Below, one piece after another: positions 8,327 through 17,400 of a stretch of 64,000 bases of DNA. This DNA is from Verrucomicrobiaceae bacterium. GTDB taxonomy: Bacteria > Verrucomicrobiota > Verrucomicrobiia > Verrucomicrobiales > Verrucomicrobiaceae. A program made the translations under genes and the position numbers. The notes under the pieces were generated by a model. That model did no database searches. It was not told the DNA's origin and worked only from the letters and a program-made list of their open reading frames with translations. The first letter of the stretch is position 1. Each line of letters begins with the position of its first letter. Location: the NCBI GenBank assembly GCA_016713035.1, contig JADJPW010000003.1, positions 558,001 through 622,000 of the forward strand. Direction: 5' to 3'.

Positions 8327-9703
8327 TCACGCTTCGAGCTTCCAGGGGCCGCGGTATTCGCGGGTGAGGAGCTTGCTGGCCTCTGGATCGCCGATGATTT
8401 CTTCCTTCACAGGGTCCCACTTGATGGGGCGATTCACGAGGAAGGAGATGAGGGCGAGGTGGCCCGGTGTGGCGCTGCGGTGGGCCGTTTCGACCGGGGT
8501 GACGGTGGGCTGGCGGCTCTTGACGCAGTCGAGGAAGTTCCTGTGATGACCGGGGGTGGCGTAGAGGCGTGTTTTGATGATGTCGTCGCCGAGTTTGGGC
8601 TCGGTGGGGGACTCGATGACTTCGCTGTTGGGGTCTTTGTCGTTTTTGCGCTTTTTGACCATACGTTTGAGCTCGGGCTTGGAGGCATCGTAGGCTCCGC
8701 GATTGACGTAGATCCAGCCATCGGTGCCGATCCATTTGGTGCCCATCTGGATGTCGCCATGACCACCGGCGATGACCATGGTGATGTCTCCGGCGTATTT
8801 TGCCTCTGCGCGGTATTTGGTGGCGGTGTTCCAGATGTCGGTGCGGGGTGGCATATCGAACTGGACGGGATTGATTTCACTGGGGCCGCTGCGGTCCATG
8901 TCCATGCCCCAGTGGGCGATGTCGCAGTGGTGACCGATCCAGTCGAGGAGCTGACCACCGCCGATGTTGTAGTCCCAGCGCCAGTTTTTATGCACGCGGC
9001 ATTCGATGTAGTCCTGCATGGTGGCAGGGCCGATCCACATTTCATAATCCAATTCCGCTGGTGGCGGCGTGATGCTACGTTTGTCACCAGTTTTGGCGAA
9101 ATCATTGTGCCCGGCGGGCAATCCGACCTCGACACGCTGGAGTTTGCCGATGAGGCCGTTGCGCACGATTTCGGCTCCGATGCGGAAGTTTGCGTTGCTG
9201 CGCTGCCAGGAGCCTGTTTGCCAGATGCGGCCATGTTTCTGCACGGCGCGGACGATGGCCTGCTGCTCGGCGATGGTGCGTGCGAGGGGTTTTTCACCGT
9301 AGATGTCTTTGCCGTTCTTTGCGGCCTCGATCGAGGTGAGGGCGTGCCAGTTGTCTGGCAGGGCGAGCATGACGGTGTCGATGTCTTTGCGGGCCATGAC
9401 CTCGCGGTAGTCGTGGTAGCCTTTGCAGTCCTTGTTCTTGTAGGCTCCGTTGATGGTATCGAGTGCCTTTTGGAGATTGCCTTTGTCGATGTCGCATGCG
9501 GCGACGATCTGGCAGTCCTGCTCATTGAGGAAGCTGCGGGTATTTCCTGGCCCCATCATGCCCCAGCCGAGCACGGCCATGGTGATCTTATTGGACGGCG
9601 CATTTTGGCCAAAAACGCTGGAGGGCACGATGCTGGGGAAACCGATAGCGGCGGCTGTCTGCGTCAAGAAGCGACGGCGGGAGGTGTAGGGGACTTTTTT
9701 CAT
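8327..9703 (-). CDS. Gfo/Idh/MocA family oxidoreductase with Tat signal
   Basis: The 458-residue protein starts with a twin-arginine type leader (MKKVPYTSRRRFLTQTAAAIGFPS), so it is probably exported folded with its NAD(P) cofactor. The Rossmann domain begins at about residue 40 (ITMAVLGWGMMG), with ACDID closing the second strand and the family's EKP motif in DIYGEKPLARTIAEQQ. The second domain has the typical NWRWDYNIGGGQLLDWIGHH and DIAHWGMD blocks. Such Tat-exported members are numerous in Planctomycetes and Verrucomicrobia and are thought to oxidise or rearrange sugars; the substrate cannot be told. It heads the minus-strand run that ends with clpX. A long open frame on the opposite strand is a shadow. 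Confidence 0.94.
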   Translation of the reverse strand: MKKVPYTSRRRFLTQTAAAIGFPSIVPSSVFGQNAPSNKITMAVLGWGMMGPGNTRSFLNEQDCQIVAACDIDKGNLQKALDTINGAYKNKDCKGYHDYREVMARKDIDTVMLALPDNWHALTSIEAAKNGKDIYGEKPLARTIAEQQAIVRAVQKHGRIWQTGSWQRSNANFRIGAEIVRNGLIGKLQRVEVGLPAGHNDFAKTGDKRSITPPPAELDYEMWIGPATMQDYIECRVHKNWRWDYNIGGGQLLDWIGHHCDIAHWGMDMDRSGPSEINPVQFDMPPRTDIWNTATKYRAEAKYAGDITMVIAGGHGDIQMGTKWIGTDGWIYVNRGAYDASKPELKRMVKKRKNDKDPNSEVIESPTEPKLGDDIIKTRLYATPGHHRNFLDCVKSRQPTVTPVETAHRSATPGHLALISFLVNRPIKWDPVKEEIIGDPEASKLLTREYRGPWKLEA

Positions 9704-9810
9704 GGGAAGGTGGGTGATTCGTGTGGGTGATGAGTTGGAGGAAATTCAGATGCGCGGTTTAATCGAATACGTGCCCGGCTGTCCATCATCAAAATGGCAT
9801 ACGCAGGCAG

Positions 9811-9842
9811 AAAAAAGCGGCGCGGGGAGCACCCACGCCGCC
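9811..9842 (-). terminator. Rho-independent terminator after the GlsB-type gene
   Basis: Read on the minus strand, this is a GC-rich stem (GCGGCG T GGG, loop TGCTC, CCC G CGCCGC) followed directly by a run of six T. The stem is about ten base pairs with one G-T wobble. It lies 20 bases past the stop codon of the GlsB-type gene and should end transcripts arriving from the TolC-like and GlsB-type genes, which supports treating the Gfo/Idh gene beyond it as a separate transcription unit. Confidence 0.8.
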
Positions 9843-9862
9843 AGAGAACTGATAAAGGCGAT

Positions 9863-10126
9863 TTACGCCTTCTTCTTGAGCACGAGGCGATAGATCAGCA
9901 GCACCAGGAAGGAGCCGCCCGTGGCGAGGCCGATGCTCTTGATGTTGAATGCCCCCGTCACGTCCCCGATACCGAGGAATTGAGAGCCGAGATAACCGCC
10001 GAGCAAAGCGCCGACGATACCGAGAATGCAAGTGACGAGGCAGCCGCCGCCGTCTTTGCCTGGCATGATGAACTTGCCGAGTGCGCCTGCAATGAGGCCT
10101 AATATGATCCAAGAGATGATACCCAT
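9863..10126 (-). CDS. GlsB/YeaQ/YmgE family stress-response membrane protein
   Basis: The 87-residue protein matches the small transglycosylase-associated family: MGIISWIILGLIAGALGKFIMPGKDGGGCLVTCILGIVGALLGGYLG in three adjoining parts, with Gly-rich membrane helices and a short charged C-terminus (LVLKKKA). Three membrane segments are expected, at about residues 3-20, 28-50 and 64-82. Members are induced by stress in other bacteria, but the molecular role is unknown. It lies 57 bases downstream of the TolC-like gene and is followed by a strong terminator. Confidence 0.92.
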   Translation of the reverse strand: MGIISWIILGLIAGALGKFIMPGKDGGGCLVTCILGIVGALLGGYLGSQFLGIGDVTGAFNIKSIGLATGGSFLVLLIYRLVLKKKA

Positions 10127-10183
10127 AGGCTCGCAGGCTAGGAAACGAATGCACTTCGGTCAATATGCATTTTCAACAATGGC

Positions 10184-11623
10184 TCACCAGCCACCACCCA
10201 GGGCCTTCACCAGCATCACAGTGGCCACGAAGTGCTCACCACGCACGCGGGTGGCCTCGCGCTCCGCTCGGAGACGGGTGCGCTGCGCATCGAGCACCTC
10301 ATAGTAGGCCACTAGACCCGCATCGTAGCGTTTTTGGGCCAATTCCTCCGCCCGCGAGGCTGCGGCGATGGTGGCCGCCTGCGCAGCACTCTGGCGTCGT
10401 AGCACATCGATGGCGCTAAGTGAGTCCTCTACATCACGCACGGCAGCCAGCACGCTCTGGCGATAGGTGGCTGCGGCCTGCTCGTAGCGTGCCTGCGCGG
10501 CCTGGTGGTTCGCTTTGACCGCGCCGCCGGTGAGCAGCGGCCAGTTCACCGCTGCGGGCCCTAGGCCCCAAATGCGACTGCGGGAGTCGAACACACGGTT
10601 CGAGAAGCTCGTCTGTGATCCACCACTCAGACCCAGGCTCACGCTCGGGAAATAAGCCGCACGGGCCACGCCGATCTCCGCATTTTGCGCCGCCATCTGC
10701 CTCTCTGCCGCAGCGATGTCTGGCCGCCGCTCCAGCAGATCACTCGGCACACTGCGTGGTAGGGATGGAGGCGTGCCATCCAGCGGCGATGCCGCGAGCG
10801 TGAACTCCGTCGGCGTCCGCCCCACTAGGAGCGCGATGGCGTGCTCCAGCTCTGCACGCCGCCGCTCTAGGCCGATGGACTCCGCCTGCGTCTCCGCCAG
10901 ATCCGTCTCCGCCTGCGCCACATCGATTTGGGCGATATCACCCTGCTCAAAGCGCTTTTTCGCGATGTCCACCGTGCGTTGCCTCACCGCCACCGTGCGC
11001 CGCAGCAGCGCGATCTGCGCATCCTGAGTCCGCAGTGCATAGTAGTTCATCGCCAGCTCCGTCAGCAGCCCCAGGCGGACATTTTCCGCATCCGCATCGG
11101 CCGCATCAGCCCGCGCGAGTCCTGCGCTACTCTGATTCTTCAGCCTACCCCACAAATCCACCTCATAGTCGAAATCAAACGACTGCGTCATGCTCGTGCG
11201 CGATCTCCCGCCCGCGAACTGAAACTGCATCAGCCCCGAGTTCCGGTCCCGCTGCGTTACACTCCTCACAGCCATCGTGGGAAAGAGCCCCGCACGATCC
11301 GCCCGTGCTAGCGCCCGCGCCTCCAGCACACGCTGCCGCGCCAGCTCCAGCGTCGGGCTCGCCGCATCCGCCTCACGCAGCAGCTTGCCCAGCCGTGCAT
11401 CGCCAAAGACACGCCACCACTCACCGCGCGTTGCCGCATCGCTCGGCTTGGCCGTGCGCCACGGTCCCTGTGTTTTAAAAGTGACCGGCAGATCCGGCTC
11501 CGGCGCAAAATACTTCGGCGCGAGATTGCACCCGGTGCCCAGCAGGCCCAGTGCGGTCAGCATAGGCAGCATCGTCCGCATCAGAGCAGTCGGGTCAAAG
11601 ATCAGGCGGGCAATACGATTCAT
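10184..11623 (-). CDS. TolC/NodT-type efflux outer-membrane lipoprotein
   Basis: The 479-residue protein is an outer-membrane factor of the NodT/OprM type. The leader ends in a lipobox-like LLGTGC, followed by NLAPKYFAPEPDLP and WWRVFGDARLGKLLREADAASPTLELARQRVLEARALARADRAGLFP, typical of the family. The repeated second half contains RRPDIAAAERQMAAQNAEIGVARAAYFPSVSL. It should form a trimeric barrel and periplasmic tunnel working with an RND or MFS pump and a membrane-fusion protein, but neither partner is nearby. It diverges from enolase across a 200-base gap that must hold both promoters. Confidence 0.93.
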   Translation of the reverse strand: MNRIARLIFDPTALMRTMLPMLTALGLLGTGCNLAPKYFAPEPDLPVTFKTQGPWRTAKPSDAATRGEWWRVFGDARLGKLLREADAASPTLELARQRVLEARALARADRAGLFPTMAVRSVTQRDRNSGLMQFQFAGGRSRTSMTQSFDFDYEVDLWGRLKNQSSAGLARADAADADAENVRLGLLTELAMNYYALRTQDAQIALLRRTVAVRQRTVDIAKKRFEQGDIAQIDVAQAETDLAETQAESIGLERRRAELEHAIALLVGRTPTEFTLAASPLDGTPPSLPRSVPSDLLERRPDIAAAERQMAAQNAEIGVARAAYFPSVSLGLSGGSQTSFSNRVFDSRSRIWGLGPAAVNWPLLTGGAVKANHQAAQARYEQAAATYRQSVLAAVRDVEDSLSAIDVLRRQSAAQAATIAAASRAEELAQKRYDAGLVAYYEVLDAQRTRLRAEREATRVRGEHFVATVMLVKALGGGW

Positions 11624-11823
11624 GGGCAGCCCTCTTCATCGCTAGGAACCTCCACGGCGTCAAGGCAGCCCGGACAAATGCTCCCCGCCGCTACCACTGC
11701 CGCCTTTCCATGCCTTGCGCCGCACTTGCAGCCGTGTATAAGCGCCGCCCTCCAGGTGGAATTTCCTGAATCCCTCCTTGAAAAAGCCCCGTTTATTAGC
11801 AAACCTTAAATAATCCCATCGTC

Positions 11824-13116
11824 ATGCAAGACCTCATCATCGCCGCCGTCATCGGGCGCGAAATCATCGACTCCCGCGGCAATCCCACTGTCGAAGTGGA
11901 TGTACTCCTCGAAGGCGGCGCACTCGGCCGCGCTGCTGTGCCCTCCGGCGCCTCCACTGGCGAACACGAAGCTCTCGAACTCCGCGACGGCGACAAGAAG
12001 CGCTTCGGCGGCAAAGGCGTGCGCAAAGCCGTCGCCGCCGTCAATGGAGCCATCGCAGATGCCCTCATCGGCTGCGACGCCTCCGACCAGGTCGGCCTCG
12101 ACAATGCAATGCTCGCCATCGACGGCACCGCCACCAAGTCCAAGCTCGGAGCCAATGCCATCCTCGGTGCCTCACTCGCCATCGCCAAAGCCGCCGCCAC
12201 CCAGACCGGCCAGCCCCTTTACAAATACGTCGGTGGCCCGAACGCCAAAGTGCTCCCCGTGCCAATGATGAACATCATCAACGGCGGCGCTCACTCCGAT
12301 GCCCCGATCGACTTCCAAGAGTTTATGATCATGCCCGTCGGTGCTCCGACCTTCAGCGAAGCCCTTCGCTACGGCGCAGAGGTCTTCCACTCCCTGAAGA
12401 AAATCCTGCACGACATGGGCCTGAACACCGCCGTCGGTGACGAAGGTGGCTTTGCTCCTACGCTGAAAAGCGCCGACCACGCCCTCGAAGTCATCTCCCA
12501 GGCCGTCACCAAAGCCGGTTACAAGCTCGGCAAAGACATCGCCTTCGCCCTCGACGTCGCCTCCAGCGAGTTCTTCGACAAAAAGAAGGGCAAATACGTC
12601 TTCAAAAAGAGCGACAAGCGTGAGCTCACCTCCGCCGAGCTCGTGGACTACTACGCCGGCCTCAAAAAGAAATACCCCATCATCTCCATCGAAGACGGCT
12701 GCGCCGAAAACGACTGGGCAGGCTGGAAAGTGCTCACCGACAAGCTCGGAGCCACCACCCAGCTCGTCGGCGACGATCTCTTCGTCACCAACGTGAAGTT
12801 CCTCCAGAAAGGCATCGACCAAAAGACCGCGAACTCCATCCTCGTGAAGGTCAACCAGATCGGTTCCCTCACCGAGACACTCGACGCCGTCGATCTCGCC
12901 CACCGCAACGGCTACACCGCCGTCATGAGCCACCGCTCCGGTGAAACGGAAGACTACACCATCGCCGACCTCGCCGTCGCTACCAACTGCGGCCAGATCA
13001 AGACCGGCTCCATGAGCCGCAGCGACCGTATCGCGAAGTACAACCAGCTCCTCCGCATCGAGCAGGAACTGGGCGACACCGCCATCTACGGCGGCCGCAT
13101 GAAAGTGAAAGCCTAA
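11824..13116 (+). CDS. eno: Enolase (phosphopyruvate hydratase)
   Basis: The enzyme interconverts 2-phosphoglycerate and phosphoenolpyruvate in glycolysis. The 430-residue product is family length and starts IIAAVIGREIIDSRGNPTVEVDV. Signature blocks are PSGASTGEHEALELRDGD, NIINGGAHSD, AVGDEGGFAP, SIEDGCAENDW (metal-binding Glu/Asp), LVKVNQIGSLTET (catalytic Lys) and SHRSGETED. ATG at 11824 gives the expected N-terminus; no Shine-Dalgarno motif is present. Twelve bases after its stop lies an FtsB/DivIC-like gene, an eno-ftsB neighbourhood also seen in distant bacteria. Confidence 0.98.
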   Translation: MQDLIIAAVIGREIIDSRGNPTVEVDVLLEGGALGRAAVPSGASTGEHEALELRDGDKKRFGGKGVRKAVAAVNGAIADALIGCDASDQVGLDNAMLAIDGTATKSKLGANAILGASLAIAKAAATQTGQPLYKYVGGPNAKVLPVPMMNIINGGAHSDAPIDFQEFMIMPVGAPTFSEALRYGAEVFHSLKKILHDMGLNTAVGDEGGFAPTLKSADHALEVISQAVTKAGYKLGKDIAFALDVASSEFFDKKKGKYVFKKSDKRELTSAELVDYYAGLKKKYPIISIEDGCAENDWAGWKVLTDKLGATTQLVGDDLFVTNVKFLQKGIDQKTANSILVKVNQIGSLTETLDAVDLAHRNGYTAVMSHRSGETEDYTIADLAVATNCGQIKTGSMSRSDRIAKYNQLLRIEQELGDTAIYGGRMKVKA

Positions 13117-13128
13117 TACCCGCCCGAT

Positions 13129-13455
13129 ATGACCTACCGTGAGACACGCGCCGATCTGCCCCAGAGCCGTCTGGAGCACTGGGCGCGTGTCTTACTGCGG
13201 GTGGCGAAATTTGTCCTGCTCTGCCTCATCGTCCCCGCCATCCTCCTTTTCTTCAAAAATCCTCTCAACGAGCAGACCGCCATGCGCCAAAACATCGAGA
13301 GCCTCGCCCTCCAGCGTGATGCTCTCCGCGCCGAGCGTGACAAGCTCCTCCGCCGCAAAGACTGGATCGAAAAAGACGACGCCTACCTAGAGCTCATGGC
13401 CCGCGATCGCCTGAACCGCCAAAAAGAAGGCGAGTTCATCCTCCGCTTCGAGTAA
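13129..13455 (+). CDS. FtsB/DivIC family septum formation initiator
   Basis: The 108-residue protein has one membrane segment at about residues 25-43 (VAKFVLLCLIVPAILLFF), then a coiled coil (NEQTAMRQNIESLALQRDAL and RAERDKLLRRKDWIEKDDAY) and a short C-terminal motif (LELMARDRLNRQKEGEFILRF). This is the layout of bitopic divisome proteins FtsB and DivIC, which link early and late cell-division proteins. It sits 12 bases behind enolase and is almost certainly co-transcribed with it. Sequence alone does not separate FtsB from DivIC. Confidence 0.85.
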   Translation: MTYRETRADLPQSRLEHWARVLLRVAKFVLLCLIVPAILLFFKNPLNEQTAMRQNIESLALQRDALRAERDKLLRRKDWIEKDDAYLELMARDRLNRQKEGEFILRFE

Positions 13456-13520
13456 CCGAGCCCCGAGCAGGTTCCCACACCTCCTCTCTCCTCCACACTT
13501 CAGCGTATCCGGTGCGGATT

Positions 13521-13551
13521 CTGAGCACTCAGCACTTAACACTGAGCACTT
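13521..13551. repeat. Short palindromic repeat, GAGCACTCAGCAC type (copy 1, intergenic)
   Basis: The stretch reads ctgagcactcagcac, then ttaacactgagcact, made of repeated GAGCACT/AGTGCTC words that can fold on themselves. The same words occur in a longer hairpin at 45819-45893 inside a protein gene, so this is a dispersed repeat type. Here it lies between the convergent FtsB/DivIC-like and ABC ATPase genes. Confidence 0.65.
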
Positions 13552-13580
13552 CTTCAAGCCATAGCGGGAGATACGCAGGC

Positions 13581-14321
13581 TTATTGCCCCACGCCCGGCG
13601 TTCCCTCCACCATCCCCAGGAAAATATCCTCCAGCCGCTCTCCCTTGTGCTCATGCCGTGAGCGCAGCTCCGCCAGCGTCCCCAGCTCCACCAGCTTGCC
13701 CCGGTGAATGATCCCGATGCGGTCCGCCAGCTCCTCCGCGATATTTAGCAGGTGTGTGCTCATCAGGATCGTCATCCCTGCCCTGCTGCGCTCCTTCAGC
13801 TCCTGCTTCACCGTGCGGCTATGGATCGGGTCCAGGCCCACCATCGGCTCATCGATGATAAACACCTTCGGATCATGCAGCAGCGCACTCGCGATCCCCA
13901 GCCGCTGTCGCGTCCCGTGGCTCAGATTCTCGATCCGGTTCCCCGCATGCTCATGCAGAGCGAATTTTTCAAAAAGCAGCCCCGTCTGCGCCGCCGCACG
14001 ATCACGAGGCATCTCAAACAACTCACCGATGAAGCGCATGAACTCCACCGGCGTCAGTTTCTCATAAAACGTCGCCACATCAGGCACATAGCCCAGCAGC
14101 GCCTTCGCCTTCAGCGGCTCCGTCGTCATATCATGCCCGCAGATCGCCACACGGCCCTTCAGCGGCTTCATCAGCCCCGCCAGCAGCTTGATCGCCGTCG
14201 TCTTCCCAGCCCCGTTCGGCCCCAGAAAGGCAAATAGCTCCCCCGCCGGAATTTTCAGCGTCAGGCCATCCAGCGCCCTCAGCTCGCCGTAGTGCATCGT
14301 CAGGTCTTCGATCTCGATCAT
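13581..14321 (-). CDS. ABC transporter ATP-binding protein
   Basis: A 246-residue ABC ATPase, taken to start at MIEIEDLTMHYGELRALDGL; the frame runs nine codons further to 14348. Visible motifs are Walker A GPNGAGKT, a Q-loop region in GYVPDVATFYEKLTP, the signature variant LSHGTRQRLGIASALLHDP, Walker B VFIIDEP and the switch His in STHLL. It resembles exporters of the CcmA/NatA type that pair with an ABC-2 permease, yet no permease gene is adjacent: on the minus strand the preceding gene is the ceramidase-cytochrome fusion. LSHGT in place of the usual LSGGQ is within family variation. Confidence 0.93.
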   Translation of the reverse strand: MIEIEDLTMHYGELRALDGLTLKIPAGELFAFLGPNGAGKTTAIKLLAGLMKPLKGRVAICGHDMTTEPLKAKALLGYVPDVATFYEKLTPVEFMRFIGELFEMPRDRAAAQTGLLFEKFALHEHAGNRIENLSHGTRQRLGIASALLHDPKVFIIDEPMVGLDPIHSRTVKQELKERSRAGMTILMSTHLLNIAEELADRIGIIHRGKLVELGTLAELRSRHEHKGERLEDIFLGMVEGTPGVGQ

Positions 14322-14372
14322 GTTGCCCAAGCCCATAAACGGCCCCATCCACCCTGCAACGCCTCTCTCTCC

Positions 14373-14441
14373 ATCTCGCTCTTGCTCTCCATCTTACTCT
14401 TACTCACAGGCAGCAGATTGAGAGCAAGATGACGAGCAAGA
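14373..14441. repeat. Imperfect inverted repeat between two minus-strand genes
   Basis: The left arm ctcgctcttgctctc and the complement of the right arm gagagcaagatgacgag are close to inverted copies, separated by about 35 bases with a further purine/pyrimidine-rich repeat. It lies between the end of the 1865-residue fusion gene and the ABC ATPase gene. There is no T run, so a terminator is not favoured; it may be another dispersed palindromic element. Confidence 0.4.
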
Positions 14442-14450
14442 CACCAGCCG

Positions 14451-17400
14451 TCACCTCTTTGCCTTCAAATACGCGATCAAATCCGCCAACGCCTGCGGAG
14501 TCAGTGCCGCCTCCAGCCCCTCCGGCATCAGCGACGTGCCCGTGCTCTTCAAAGCCGCAATGTCACTCCGCAGCACCGACTTCGTCACATTCCCCGCCAT
14601 CTTTAGCGTCAGGCTCGCACTCGTCTCCGTCGCGATCACCCCATAAAGCTGCTCGCCGCTCTTCAGCGTGCAGTGGTAGGCCATGAAACCGGGTTCAATG
14701 ATCGCACTCGGGTCCAAAATCGAGTTGAGCAGCTTCTCCGCATCATGCTGCGCCACGCTGCGAAGGTCTGGCCCCAGCTCCAGCCCCACACCATCCAGCT
14801 TGTGACAACTGATGCACACACTCGCGAAAACCGTCTTCCCGCGTGCCGCATCGCCCTTCATCCCCAGCGCCGGTTTAAACTTCTCCACCACCGCCGCCCG
14901 CGTCGCACTCACCGACTCCGCGCAGACCTTCTCCGCCAAGTTGGCGATGTTTTTCTTCGGATGCTTCATCAGCCGCGCCCGCGTCGCCGCGTCACAAGCC
15001 TTCGCCTCCGGCCGTTTCAGCAGCGCCAGAGCCCAATCGTCATTCGAGAGCAGCGTTTCGAGGATCTGCGTCCGCAGCGCCGGCGTGCGCTGGTCCCAGC
15101 CTTCGAGCAAAAACTGCTCGCCACCCTTCGGTTGCAGCTTCGCGACGAGCCGCAGCACCTCCGCGCCGCCCGTTTTGGCCCAAAGCTCCGGCAGCATGCC
15201 TTTCACCGTCTCGCGATGCCCGCGATCCGTCGCCAGCAAAGCCAGCGATTCCATCGTCGGAGACGTTTTCAGCGATTCGGCGGCCTGTTGCAGCTTCGCC
15301 GCCATTTGATCGACCGCCGCCCTCGCCTTCGCGTCCGTGACCTGCTTCGCGAAATCCGTCAGCGAGAGGTTTTTCTCGTCCAACACGGCTAGGAGTTCCT
15401 CGAAATGAATTTTGGCCTCTACTTGTGAGAGCAATGCAGAAATGGCTTTTTCGTTCTTGGTCGCCAAAGCGCAGCGGAAGAGCATTCCAATTGCTTTGTT
15501 GTTCTCTGGTTCGCCACCTTCAGGAAACAATGCGCAAACTCGCTCCAAGTGCGGCAGCACCGAACTCATGGCAGCGCCTTGAAGCGGTGAACCTGCCGGA
15601 GCTGCGTCCAACAACTCCGCCAGCAAATCTCCCGCCCACTCAAACTTCAGCTCACCAAGCGTGCAGGCTAGTTGAAGGCGCACTTTGTCATCCTTGTCGT
15701 TCACGAGCTTCGCCAGAGCCTTTTGGAGTGGCGACGAGTCGTCGCCCTTCCATTTAAACTGCTCCAGCATCTTCAAACCTTGCTCGCGAACGCGTGGGTT
15801 TGTGTCTTGAATGAGATCCTGCCATTCCCCCTCATGATCTTTGTTCAATAGCCCCAAAGTCCAGGAAGCTTGCGCCAGAGCAATGCCCTTCGGGCGCTCA
15901 AAAAAGCCTTTCAGTGCAAACTCACCGCTCCACATCGCCATCATCTGCGCTTTGTCCCTCAGCCAGCCATTCGGCGAAGCAAAGTAGTCATCTCGCTCCG
16001 TCGAGATGAACGGGACACTCCCTTTACCGGACGTTTTCTCGCTTTTGGACGCCGTGTGCTCATCTCGCGGAGCGAGATGGCTACTTTTCACGACCCGCCA
16101 AATCCGCCCCTTGTCGTCCCCTTCGCGGTAATGCGGCAGAAGCTCCTCTTTGCCGTTCTGAGGCAACCACTGCGGGTGCTCGATCATATAACGATACATA
16201 TCTGCGACCCACAGTGCGCCATCTGGCCCAGTGCGCACCATAACCGGGCGGCACCAGCGGTCTTCGCTGGCGAGGAAGTCCATCTTTGACTCGGCGGGAT
16301 CGCGCACGGCTTTGAAGGTGACGCCATCATCTTCGAGGATGTGATGCTGCACGACGTTGTGAAACGGCTCGCAGGTGAAGGCGTGCGTTTTGCCGTCGTT
16401 GAAGAGCACTACATCGCGATAGACCTCAATGCCGCAGGCGCTGGTGAAGCGTCCGGCTTGATCGAAGCTGTGAAAGCGCTTCTCCATGCTGCTGGCGGGA
16501 TACACGGGCGGATTTCGCGGGAAAAGCTGCTGGATCGGGTCCGGCGGGATGACGTGCGGATTGCGGCGCAGGTAGTGATCCTGCAAGACGTAGTGCCAGA
16601 GCGGGGAACTGTTCTGCACGCCGAACCAGTGGCCCCAGTCGTCGCGGGCGCGACCGAACTGCGAGGGGCCGCTCTGCGGATCAAACTCGCCGGTGTCCGG
16701 CTTGAAGCGGAAATCGCGGCTGCCGAGGTCGATCTTCTCGCCGGTGAGCTTGCACTCGATCTGCGTGCCTTTGTTGTAGCCGCCGTGATGCGCGCCCGCC
16801 GCGCAATACACCCAGCCGTCCATGCCCCAGCGCAGGCCGTTCACGCGGAGCTGCTGATTGCCGGTGCTGAAGCCGGTGTAGAGCACTTTCTTCGTGCCAT
16901 CCGGCGAAATGAAAAAGATGTCCGGCGCGGCGGTGACGATGACGCCTTCACGCCACGTCAGGATGCCGGTGGGATAGCTCAAGTCGCTGACGATGTCGCT
17001 ACGTTTGTCGTAGCGACCATCACTGTCCGTGTCCTCCAGCCGCACCACGCGTCCGCCGGCCTTGCCATTGCCGTCCATGCCGAGAGGGTAGTCCGCCATC
17101 TCGATGACCCACAGGCGACCCTGCTCATCCCAATCAAACGCCACCGGATCGAGCACCACCGGCTCCGCCGCGACGAGCTCGATGCGGTAACCCTCGCGCA
17201 CATGCCACTTCTTCGCGGATTCTTCGGGGGAGAGGGGTTGCGAAGCTGTTGGCACCTTCTTAGTCGCGGCAGCGTCGTGGAGTGCGGGGGCAGAGATGCC
17301 GGGGCCACCCGGCATCGGCGACACCGCTGTCGAGCGGTCTTTGGTGTTCGATGATTTGCCAGCCTTCGACAGCGGTGTGGCGCTATCGCTTCCCACCGCA

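Noticed and set aside
8292..8735. Upstream extension of the DUF4230-like frame to 415 residues
   Set aside because: The extra part overlaps the Gfo/Idh gene in another frame and translates to an Arg/Pro/His-rich sequence; the protein-like part begins at METSTTPASS.
8297..9730. A long plus-strand open frame (477 codons) opposite the Gfo/Idh gene
   Set aside because: Its translation is Gly/Asp/Val-rich with no recognisable domain, while the minus strand encodes a complete Gfo/Idh/MocA protein with a Tat leader.
11778..11811. A sigma70-type promoter upstream of enolase (TTGAAA and TTAAAT boxes)
   Set aside because: The spacing of about 22 bases is too long and no better pair was found.
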